This document shows positions 1 to 5,445 of a stretch of 5,445 nucleotides of DNA, piece by piece. Within the stretch, counting starts at the first letter, position 1. Each line of letters begins with the position of its first letter. The notes beneath the pieces are model-generated. The model saw only the letters and a list, made by a program, of their open reading frames with translations, ran no database searches and had not been told where the DNA came from. The DNA lies in the NCBI GenBank assembly GCA_037384885.1, contig JARRNO010000225.1, positions 1 to 5,445 of the forward strand, in the 5' to 3' direction. The DNA comes from JARRNO01 sp037384885. GTDB taxonomy: Bacteria > Acidobacteriota > UBA4820 > DSQY01. A program made the position numbers and the translations under genes.

Positions 1-57
1 CAATGCGGGGATATGCATCTTTTGAAATATGCGCCCCTCAGGGATGGTTTTCTCACT

Positions 58-63
58 AGGAGG
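58..63 (+). promoter_or_regulatory. Shine-Dalgarno that fixes the start of the MBL hydrolase
   Basis: A perfect AGGAGG lies 12 nt before the ATG at 76. The reading frame is open further upstream, to the window edge, with another ATG at 13. This ribosome binding site and the family-typical N-terminus (VKTYPVGPLDNNTYLV) favour 76 as the start. The stop codon TAG of another frame (57-59) overlaps the site. Confidence 0.75.
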
Positions 64-75
64 TCAGAACTGACA

Positions 76-714
76 ATGCCCAGTTCCCTGCTCGTCAAGA
101 CATACCCCGTGGGGCCGCTGGACAACAATACATATTTGGTTGCGGACCAGGAAAGGGGAGAGGCCGTCTTGGTCGATCCCGGAATGGAAAGTGAATTCCT
201 GGTGGAGGAGATTCGGAAAGCCGGCTACAACCTGCGCTCCGTTCTCAACACCCACGGGCATTTCGACCATATCTTTCACAATGCCTTGTTCACCCGGGAG
301 TTTGACTGCCCGCTTTATATCCACGAGGCCGACCTTTTCCTATTGGAGAGCCTGCAGGAACACGCCGCCATGTTCGGCTTTTCCGTTTCCGAAAGCCCGA
401 AACCGGACGGTTTTCTCGGGGACGGGCAAACGGTCGCCGTCGGAAGCGGTGAAATGAAGGTTCTCCATACACCGGGGCATACGCCTGGAGGCATCTGTCT
501 GGCATCCGAAGGCTTCGTCCTCTCGGGTGACACGTTGTTTGCCCAGTCCATCGGCAGAACAGACCTCCCCGGCGGATCCTTCGAAAGCCTGGTGGACTCG
601 ATACGCCATCAACTTTACGGGCTTCCGGATTCGACGGATGTTCTTCCCGGGCACGGTCCGGCGACGCGGATCGGGTTTGAAAAGAAAAACAATCCCTTTG
701 TCAGGGCTGACTGA
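76..714 (+). CDS. MBL-fold metallo-hydrolase, glyoxalase II-like (YcbL type)
   Basis: Predicted cytoplasmic zinc hydrolase of 212 aa. The metal ligands are all visible: the HxHxDH motif (H60, H62, D64, H65), H135 in HTPGHTPGG, D152 in LSGDTLF and H193 in LPGHGP. GRTDLPGG after D152 and the terminal E-x3-NPF motif are typical of the small glyoxalase II-like group. Canonical glyoxalase II is about 250 aa or more and carries a C-terminal helical domain for glutathione thioesters. That domain is absent here, so the substrate cannot be named; a small thioester such as S-lactoylglutathione is one possibility. There is no signal peptide. The ATG at 76 is preferred over the upstream ATG at 13 because of the AGGAGG at 58-63. 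The radical SAM gene follows after 65 nt on the same strand, suggesting cotranscription. Family assignment is firm; exact substrate is unknown. Confidence 0.9.
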   Translation: MPSSLLVKTYPVGPLDNNTYLVADQERGEAVLVDPGMESEFLVEEIRKAGYNLRSVLNTHGHFDHIFHNALFTREFDCPLYIHEADLFLLESLQEHAAMFGFSVSESPKPDGFLGDGQTVAVGSGEMKVLHTPGHTPGGICLASEGFVLSGDTLFAQSIGRTDLPGGSFESLVDSIRHQLYGLPDSTDVLPGHGPATRIGFEKKNNPFVRAD

Positions 715-719
715 AGACA

Positions 720-759
720 GGCGGCGGCGCGGGAACGAGTGGGCCGGGCCCATGCCGCC
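720..759 (+). other. GC-rich inverted repeats in the gap before the radical SAM gene
   Basis: GGCGGC (720-725) can pair with GCCGCC (754-759), enclosing a second palindrome TGGGCC-G-GGCCCA (740-752). No T-run follows, so this is not an intrinsic terminator. It could fold in the mRNA just before a start that has only a weak ribosome binding site, and so affect translation. This is inference from base pairing only, and such pairings are common in GC-rich DNA. Confidence 0.3.
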
Positions 760-779
760 ATGACCGGGAACCCAGAGTG

Positions 780-1598
780 ATGAACGCACTTGGGACGATT
801 CAACTGCACCAGGGAACCGTTTACGGACCCGTCGTATCTCGGAGGCTTGGGAGGTCGCTTGGCATCAACCTCCTTCCCAACGAAATCAAGGTCTGTTCGC
901 TGGACTGCGGATACTGCCAGTTTTCCTGGACGGGAATTTTGTCTTGCCATCCCCGGCATTTCAGCGCTTTTCTGCCCAGCAGGGACGAGGTGCTTTCCAG
1001 TCTGGAATCATCCCTCAAGACTCTGGCGGGGGAAGGGGCGCCGCCCGACCGAATCACGTTCTCCGGAAATGGTGAGCCGACCCTTCATCCCGAGTTCGCG
1101 TCGCTGGTCGACGACGTTGTCTCGCTGCGCGATATTTACGCGCCGTCCTGCCGGACGGCGGCGCTGTCGAATTCAACCACCGCGTTCAATCCCGGAATCC
1201 GCTCCGCGCTTCTCCGGCTCGATGAGCCCATGATGAAGCTCGACGCAGGGTCTGAAGAGGTCTTCCTGAGAGTGAACCGACCTGCGCGCGGGGTCCGTTT
1301 CTATGAGATCCTCAAAGGATTGGAAGCCATGGGAGCCGGCATGGTTCTCCAGTCTATTTTCGTCGATGGATCTGTCAGCAACCTGTCGGATGAAGATGTG
1401 GATGACTGGTGCCAGGCTGTCCGCCGGATCGGCCCTAGCGCCGTTCAGATCTACTCCTTGAGCCGTGGAACGGCCGACCGGGGTCTGGTATCCGTTCCGT
1501 CCGAGAAACTGAAGGCTGTTTCCCGGCGCCTTGAAGAAATCTGGGGACGTCCGGGAGAGGTGTACACATTCCCTCTAGATGAAAGAGAAGAGCCATGA
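780..1598 (+). CDS. Radical SAM protein, COG0731 family
   Basis: Predicted cytoplasmic radical SAM enzyme of 272 aa. The CxxxCxxC motif (C39, C43, C46 in CSLDCGYC) should bind the [4Fe-4S] cluster that cleaves S-adenosylmethionine. Other COG0731-like signatures are GPVVSRRLGRSLGINLLP near residues 16-33, SGNGEPTLHPEF (95-106), ALSNSTT (128-134), KLDAGSEE (153-160) and VQIYSLSR (222-229). Some members of this COG are archaeal TYW1, the tRNA-wyosine enzyme. TYW1 uses extra N-terminal cysteines for a second cluster, and no cysteine precedes C39 here, so wyosine synthesis is unlikely and the substrate is unknown. An in-frame GTG at 777 directly precedes the chosen ATG, and the ribosome binding site is weak (GGGAA at 765-769). 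The stop overlaps the rny start as ATGA, implying translational coupling. Family is secure, reaction is not. Confidence 0.88.
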   Translation: MNALGTIQLHQGTVYGPVVSRRLGRSLGINLLPNEIKVCSLDCGYCQFSWTGILSCHPRHFSAFLPSRDEVLSSLESSLKTLAGEGAPPDRITFSGNGEPTLHPEFASLVDDVVSLRDIYAPSCRTAALSNSTTAFNPGIRSALLRLDEPMMKLDAGSEEVFLRVNRPARGVRFYEILKGLEAMGAGMVLQSIFVDGSVSNLSDEDVDDWCQAVRRIGPSAVQIYSLSRGTADRGLVSVPSEKLKAVSRRLEEIWGRPGEVYTFPLDEREEP

Positions 1599-3175
1599 CG
1601 ACTCAACATATTCTGTTCAATCTGATCGTGATACTGGGGCTTCCGGTGGGAATCCTCATTGGTTGGATCGTCGCCAACCGTTTCGGGCGCAACGCCCTCT
1701 CCCGGGCTCGCCGCGAAGCCGATCACCTACTGCAAAACGCCCGGGAGCAGTCTGAGAAAATCCGGAAGCTCGAAATCGCCAAGGCCAAAGAACAATGGCT
1801 TGCGGAGCGCGCCACCCTGGAGGCGGAATACCAGAAACGCCTGGACTCGGTGAAGAACATCGAAAGAGCCATGAACCGAAGGGACGCCAAGCTCCGCCGG
1901 TTCGAAGGGCAGCTCCAGGAACGCGAAGAGGAAATCAAACGCGGCGTGCAGTCCGTCCAGGACCGTGAAAAAGCGGTTGAAGCCAGAAAGGCCGAAATCA
2001 ATGCGCTCGTGTCCGAATATGTGGAAAAGCTCGAGAAGGTGTCTGGCCTGACCGTGGAAGACGCCAAGCGCCAGATCGTCGCCAACTTGAAAAAAGAGGC
2101 GGAGCACGAGGCGGCGTCCCTAATCCGTCAGATCAAGGACGACGCAAAACGGGCCGCCGAACTGGAGGCGCAAAAGATCGTCACTTTGGCCATTGAGCGC
2201 GTGGCCGTCGATCAGGTCGCCGAAAGAACGAGTACGCACTTCAAGCTGCCGGACGAAGGAATCAAGGGACGCCTTATCGGCCAGGAAGGGCGCAACATCA
2301 AAGTCTTCGAAGAGCAGACCGGCGTCCAGCTTCTGATCAACAACGAAGACCCGACCATGGTCAATATTTCGGGGTTCAACCCTGTGGCCAGGGAGGTCGC
2401 CCGCCAGACACTTTCCCGCCTCGTACAATCCGGGAAGATTCACCCGAGGCGGATCCAGGACACCGTTACGCGGGTGCGCAAAAAGATCAACCGGGAAATT
2501 ATCAAAGCCGGCGAAGAAGCCTTCCGCTACCTGAAGCTGGAAATGGCGCATCCGGAAATCGTGAAGCTTGTCGGAAAGCTCAAGTACCGGACCAGCTATG
2601 GCCAGAATGTCCTCCGGCACTCCATCGAAGTGGCCGAGCTTTGTGGGTCCATGGCCGCCGAACTGGGGCTGGACGTCCAGTTGGCCAAGCGTTCGGGGCT
2701 GCTCCACGACATCGGCAAGGCGATCGACGTGGAGCGGGAAGGCACGCACCCCGAACTGGGGGGCGAAGCCGGCCGGAAGTACAACGAGCACGAGGTCGTA
2801 GTCAATGCTATCGAAAGCCACCATGAAGACGTGGAAGTGATTCACCCCATTTCTATTCTCGTGGCCGTCTGCGACGCTGTTTCAGGTTCAAGGCCCGGCG
2901 CCCGCCGCGCGTCCTTGACCGATTACGCGCGCCGGATCGAAACGCTGGAGGGGATCGCCGGTTCGTTCGAGGGCGTGGATCACTGCTTCGCAATTCAAGC
3001 CGGCCGGGAGATCCGGGTCATTGTCAGCACGGATGCAGTGGAGGAAGCGCGCCTTCCCTTCCTGGCTTCGGATATCAGCCATAAGATCGAAGAGGAAATG
3101 GACTATCCGGGCCGGGTGAAGGTGACTCTCATCCGCGAGAAAAGAGCGGTGCAGTATGCCGGCGCAGCTTCCTGA
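1595..3175 (+). CDS. rny: Ribonuclease Y
   Basis: Membrane-anchored endoribonuclease that initiates mRNA decay and processing at the inner face of the cytoplasmic membrane. At 526 aa it has the usual family length and full domain order. A single N-terminal transmembrane helix (about residues 6-28) is followed by a long charged coiled coil (about 32-205). Then comes a KH RNA-binding domain with GRLIGQEGRNIK (225-236) and the downstream SGFNPVAREVAR (259-270) and GKIHPRRI (280-287) motifs. The HD catalytic domain has H342, the HD pair H371-D372 in LLHDIGKA, H409/H410 and D427, followed by GSRPGARR (431-438). The C-terminal IREKRAVQYA (513-522) is typical of the family. The ATG overlaps the preceding stop, and a purine-rich GAGAAG at 1585-1590 can act as ribosome binding site. 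No convincing intrinsic terminator is oriented for this gene. Identification is very secure. Confidence 0.97.
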   Translation: MTTQHILFNLIVILGLPVGILIGWIVANRFGRNALSRARREADHLLQNAREQSEKIRKLEIAKAKEQWLAERATLEAEYQKRLDSVKNIERAMNRRDAKLRRFEGQLQEREEEIKRGVQSVQDREKAVEARKAEINALVSEYVEKLEKVSGLTVEDAKRQIVANLKKEAEHEAASLIRQIKDDAKRAAELEAQKIVTLAIERVAVDQVAERTSTHFKLPDEGIKGRLIGQEGRNIKVFEEQTGVQLLINNEDPTMVNISGFNPVAREVARQTLSRLVQSGKIHPRRIQDTVTRVRKKINREIIKAGEEAFRYLKLEMAHPEIVKLVGKLKYRTSYGQNVLRHSIEVAELCGSMAAELGLDVQLAKRSGLLHDIGKAIDVEREGTHPELGGEAGRKYNEHEVVVNAIESHHEDVEVIHPISILVAVCDAVSGSRPGARRASLTDYARRIETLEGIAGSFEGVDHCFAIQAGREIRVIVSTDAVEEARLPFLASDISHKIEEEMDYPGRVKVTLIREKRAVQYAGAAS

Positions 3176-3224
3176 ATGTTGAACCGGGCTTAACCGCCTC
3201 CCACGACCGTTCTTAAATCCAGAC

Positions 3225-3255
3225 AAAAAGAATGGGGCGGCCTTTGGGCCGCCCC
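3225..3255 (-). terminator. Intrinsic terminator of the exported-protein gene
   Basis: GGGGCGGCC (3234-3242) and GGCCGCCCC (3247-3255) form a perfect 9-bp stem with loop TTTG. Read on the minus strand, the stem is followed by ATTC and then five T (complement of A 3225-3229). It begins about 25 nt past the stop at 3281-3283. In the plus direction the stem is followed by GAGTACAGG with no T-run, so it is a poor terminator for rny. Confidence 0.85.
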
Positions 3256-3280
3256 GAGTACAGGGAAGAAGCAGTGGCGA

Positions 3281-5095
3281 TTACCGAATCCTTCCCCTGC
3301 CGTGGCCCCCGCCGGAGCGGGATGGAGGTGGCGTCCTGGGAGGCGGCGCCGGGCCGGGCTGCGGGCGGGGTTCCGGGCGGTATCTCCTGTCCGGGGCCCT
3401 CGACGGAGCGGGGTTGACCCGGGTGGGGGGCGATGGGGGCTGCCAGCGGCTGCCTCCGTCATTCGGAGGACGCTGCGGCTGGATCCGCCCGGGCGGTTCC
3501 GGGCGCCTTGGCAGCCGGTTGCCGTTGTTGACAGCGGGGCCGGAAGGGCTGCCGCGATTCGGGGCGACTCGTCTTCCCGGGTTTGTTCTGGGGTTCAGGG
3601 CGGGGTTCCTGTCTGCGGGGACCCGCCTCGAGGGGGAAATGCGTTCTCCGCCGCGAAGGATCCCTGAATCTTGATTGTTCAGCGGATGACGGAGGGCAGG
3701 CCGCTCGATCCCCACGTTACCATTTCTGCGCAAGGCGGGCGCCTGCGTCATGTCCCTTCTAATCTGGCCGAGGTTGATCCGGCCTCCCCTGTAGGCGTGA
3801 AGCATGGCGGGCGAGAGGTGGATTCCGCCGGCCATGAGAGGACGCCGCACATGGCCGCCGGGGCGGGTGATCGGCCCCCTGTGCCCACGGCGCAGTCCGG
3901 GCGGAAGGATCGGGTTCCCATTCGGTCTCGTCCTGTGCACCCGCACCACGTGATGCACATTGTGGACGTAGATGTTCGTAATGTTTGTACTGTACCATCC
4001 CGAGGGGCCCCACACGGGCTGGCCGTAATACCCTAGCGGGCACCAGCCGAGCCAGCCGTTGCCCCAGTACCAGGCGACCCAGGCCGGCGCGAAGGTGATT
4101 CCAGGCACCCAACCCCAACCAAATCCGGCCGTGAAAACCCAGCGACCGTAATGGAAAGGAGCCCAGCCCCAGACGTCGTAAGGCACCCAAGTGACGCCCC
4201 AGGGGGTGTAGCACCACCGGCCGTTCATGTAGGGAGCCCATTCGGCGCTCAAATAGGACGGATAGGGCTGCCAGACATAGCCGTAGGTTCCGACGTAGCT
4301 CCAGGATCCACACCGGTCAAATTCGGAAGCGTACACGGACAGGGAAGAAGGCAAGTATCGGTGAGAAGCGCCGTTTGTGTCCGGCGGCGCCTCAGTTTGG
4401 CGGCTCCAGCTCACCAGGGCCATATTGACAACATCTCCGGCCGGACGAGGCGAGGTCGGGGGATAGCCGTACTCGGCGTAGGTCATTTCGTTTCGGTAGA
4501 GGTGGGTGGGCTGATTGGAAGACGTCACCACACAGGATCCGTCGAGTGAAACTACCCGGGTCCGGTCCACGCTCTGCACTTCGATCAGATACCGCCCATT
4601 TCCAGAGGGGCTGATGGATGCGGATGGCGTGACGATGACGTAGGGCAGGCTTTGTTGATTATATTGGCGCACGTCGAGAAGCATGGTCCCGTTCCAGAGA
4701 TGAGCCCTGAGCGTTCGCTGACCCTCGCCCCTGGGATCCGGGAGCTGATCAAGCTCCACGCGCGAGTTCCCGCCGAGCCAGATATGGTTGCCGTCCGTGA
4801 GAAAAACATCCAGGCGGCCCGAACTACCCGTCCAGATATCATCTCCGTCCAGCACCGGGGTATTGATGGTCAATTCACTGCTCTGAGGGTCACGGTCGCT
4901 TTGCATGTATGCCGTACCCTGCATCTGGCGGACCACGGCGTAGGTGGAGTATTGGCCGGGCTCTCCCGTTTCGCTTCCATAATAGGGGGTTGTGTATTGG
5001 AGGCCGTTGTTGTCCTGCTGCGCCCATACAGCGCCGGAAGCGAGCAAAAGGCCCGCCGTAAATACGACTGCAAAGATCTTTCTGAGCGTCTTCAT
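3281..5095 (-). CDS. Exported FecR-like / DUF6600-type Trp-rich protein
   Basis: 604 aa, predicted periplasmic or surface protein of unknown function. A Sec signal peptide (MKTLRK, hydrophobic stretch, AVWA cleaved after about residue 25) is followed by a FecR-like beta region (about 50-190) with FLTDGNHIWLGGNSRVEL and an SLDGSCVV strand. A Trp/Tyr-rich core (263-367) has 18 Trp in 103 residues in three repeats starting GSW (263), GRW (292) and GRW (317), with WGWAPFHYGRW typical of DUF6600. The last 220 residues are disordered-looking, with about 43 Arg and 44 Pro. The mature protein has no lysine and four cysteines (188, 262, 295, 352). The ATG at 5095 is chosen for its AGGAGG five bases upstream and the signal peptide; an in-frame TTG at 5113 would lie upstream of the predicted transcript start. 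A sigma-54 promoter precedes it and a terminator follows. The domain match is from memory of the family pattern; role unknown. Confidence 0.88.
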   Translation of the reverse strand: MKTLRKIFAVVFTAGLLLASGAVWAQQDNNGLQYTTPYYGSETGEPGQYSTYAVVRQMQGTAYMQSDRDPQSSELTINTPVLDGDDIWTGSSGRLDVFLTDGNHIWLGGNSRVELDQLPDPRGEGQRTLRAHLWNGTMLLDVRQYNQQSLPYVIVTPSASISPSGNGRYLIEVQSVDRTRVVSLDGSCVVTSSNQPTHLYRNEMTYAEYGYPPTSPRPAGDVVNMALVSWSRQTEAPPDTNGASHRYLPSSLSVYASEFDRCGSWSYVGTYGYVWQPYPSYLSAEWAPYMNGRWCYTPWGVTWVPYDVWGWAPFHYGRWVFTAGFGWGWVPGITFAPAWVAWYWGNGWLGWCPLGYYGQPVWGPSGWYSTNITNIYVHNVHHVVRVHRTRPNGNPILPPGLRRGHRGPITRPGGHVRRPLMAGGIHLSPAMLHAYRGGRINLGQIRRDMTQAPALRRNGNVGIERPALRHPLNNQDSGILRGGERISPSRRVPADRNPALNPRTNPGRRVAPNRGSPSGPAVNNGNRLPRRPEPPGRIQPQRPPNDGGSRWQPPSPPTRVNPAPSRAPDRRYRPEPRPQPGPAPPPRTPPPSRSGGGHGRGRIR

Positions 5096-5100
5096 GGCAA

Positions 5101-5106
5101 CCTCCT
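5101..5106 (-). promoter_or_regulatory. Shine-Dalgarno of the exported-protein gene
   Basis: AGGAGG on the minus strand, five bases (TTGCC) before the ATG at 5095. It sits almost at the predicted 5' end of the sigma-54 transcript and decides the start over the TTG at 5113. Confidence 0.85.
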
Positions 5107-5117
5107 GCTCCAATTAA

Positions 5118-5133
5118 AGCAAGAGACATGCCA
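5118..5133 (-). promoter_or_regulatory. Sigma-54 (RpoN) -24/-12 promoter
   Basis: The minus strand reads TGGCATG-TCTC-TTGCT, matching the consensus TGGCAYG-N4-TTGCW with GG and GC exactly 12 bases apart. Transcription would start about 12 bases past the GC, near 5107-5108, leaving a leader of about 12-13 nt before the ATG at 5095. Sigma-54 promoters need an enhancer-binding activator; its site would lie upstream (to the right), possibly inside the partial gene. No comparably good sigma-70 pair was seen. Confidence 0.72.
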
Positions 5134-5168
5134 GAACCGTGCAGCCTATAGAGCTTCAGGGCATCAAG

Positions 5169-5200
5169 AAAAACAGCCGGGAGCTCAAACTCCCGGCTGT
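5169..5200 (-). terminator. Intrinsic terminator of the coiled-coil protein gene
   Basis: ACAGCCGGGAG (5173-5183) and CTCCCGGCTGT (5190-5200) form a perfect 11-bp stem with a 6-nt loop. On the minus strand the stem runs into TTTTTC (complement of A 5169-5173), about 37 nt after the stop at 5237-5239. The plus direction has only a TTTT five bases past the stem (5205-5208) and no plus-strand gene before it. It separates the right-hand gene from the sigma-54 promoter. Confidence 0.9.
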
Positions 5201-5236
5201 CCGGTTTTCTGGAATTGTCCGGTATAGCGGACGGTG

Positions 5237-5445
5237 TCAGTAACCTGGACCGTTGTGCGGAGGGGAAGAGCCGCCCGAGCTTCCCTGGGCGCCACCCGAG
5301 GGAACCACGACAGGAATCGTGCTGAGTTCTTCCTGGACGTTTTGAATTTGCGAATTCAATCCGGTCATCTGGTCCTGGGCGTTCGCGATATCCTGCTGCT
5401 TGGCGTTGATCTGCTGCTGAAGCGCTTCACGGTCGGACTGCTGCG
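5237..5445 (-). CDS. C-terminal part of a Gln-rich coiled-coil protein (partial)
   Basis: The reading frame enters from the right edge and runs 68 codons to TGA at 5237-5239; the start lies outside the window. The visible part has two sections. The first 40 or so residues are Gln-rich with coiled-coil character (LQQQINAKQQDIANAQDQ, then MTGLNSQIQNVQEEL). They are followed by STIPVVVPSGG and a flexible tail, GAQGSSGGSSPPHNGPGY. I do not recognise the family. The composition would suit a periplasmic or lipoprotein spacer, but no signal sequence is in view. A strong terminator follows about 37 nt after the stop, so it probably ends its own transcript rather than reading into the exported-protein gene. 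The frame is supported by the coherent amphipathic pattern and the well-placed terminator. Confidence 0.7.
   Translation of the reverse strand, partial: QQSDREALQQQINAKQQDIANAQDQMTGLNSQIQNVQEELSTIPVVVPSGGAQGSSGGSSPPHNGPGY

Noticed and set aside
1141..1160. Perfect hairpin CGCCGTCC-TGCC-GGACGGCG inside the radical SAM gene
   Set aside because: It is within coding sequence and lacks a T-run, so it is most likely chance pairing in GC-rich codons.
2120..2845. Long minus-strand open frame of 241 codons inside rny
   Set aside because: It lies wholly antisense to conserved KH and HD domain sequence, and its translation has no recognisable domain.
3302..3674. Plus-strand open frames (121 and 86 codons) opposite the end of the exported-protein gene
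   Set aside because: They are antisense to the Arg/Pro-rich tail, where extreme GC removes stop codons. They have no ribosome binding site or family features.
5096..5113. TTG start at 5113 extending the exported protein by six residues
   Set aside because: It lies upstream of the predicted transcript start and would put acidic residues ahead of the basic signal-peptide N-region. The ATG at 5095 has a perfect Shine-Dalgarno.
5145..5150. TATAGG as a sigma-70 -10 box for the exported-protein gene
   Set aside because: Only TTTTTC of the terminator tail lies at 17-nt spacing, and TTGATG is too close at 11 nt. The sigma-54 match is much better.
4652..5227. Plus-strand open frame of 191 codons across the 5' end of the exported-protein gene
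   Set aside because: It is antisense to a well-supported gene and runs through the sigma-54 promoter and the terminator hairpin. No coherent protein features were seen.

Overview
The window looks like chromosomal DNA of a GC-rich, diderm bacterium. A Desulfobacterota (Deltaproteobacteria)-type organism is my best guess: it combines ribonuclease Y, a COG0731 radical SAM protein, an exported FecR-like/DUF6600-type protein and a good sigma-54 promoter. That assignment is inference, because no rRNA or species-specific marker is present. I see no mobile element, CRISPR array, tRNA or rRNA.

Left half, plus strand (1-3175): three tightly packed genes that probably form an operon. They are a small metallo-beta-lactamase-fold hydrolase of the glyoxalase II-like type (76-714), a radical SAM protein of the COG0731 family (780-1598) and ribonuclease Y (rny, 1595-3175). 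The last two overlap as ATGA. The mRNA-decay enzyme rny is thus translated downstream of two putative metal enzymes. The start of the operon may lie left of the window.

Middle (3176-3280): a short convergent intergenic region. Its strong GC hairpin has a T-tract only when read on the minus strand, so it terminates the minus-strand gene.

Right half, minus strand (5445-3281): a large exported protein (3281-5095) has a signal peptide, a FecR-like beta domain, a Trp/Tyr-rich triple-repeat core of DUF6600 type, and a long Arg/Pro/Gly tail. After signal cleavage it contains no lysine at all. Just upstream are an exact-spacing sigma-54 (-24/-12) promoter match and a perfect Shine-Dalgarno, giving a predicted leader of only about 12-13 nt. 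Further right, the C-terminus of a Gln-rich coiled-coil protein (5237-5445, truncated by the window edge) ends at its own intrinsic terminator. The exported-protein gene is therefore probably transcribed on its own, under RpoN and an unidentified activator.
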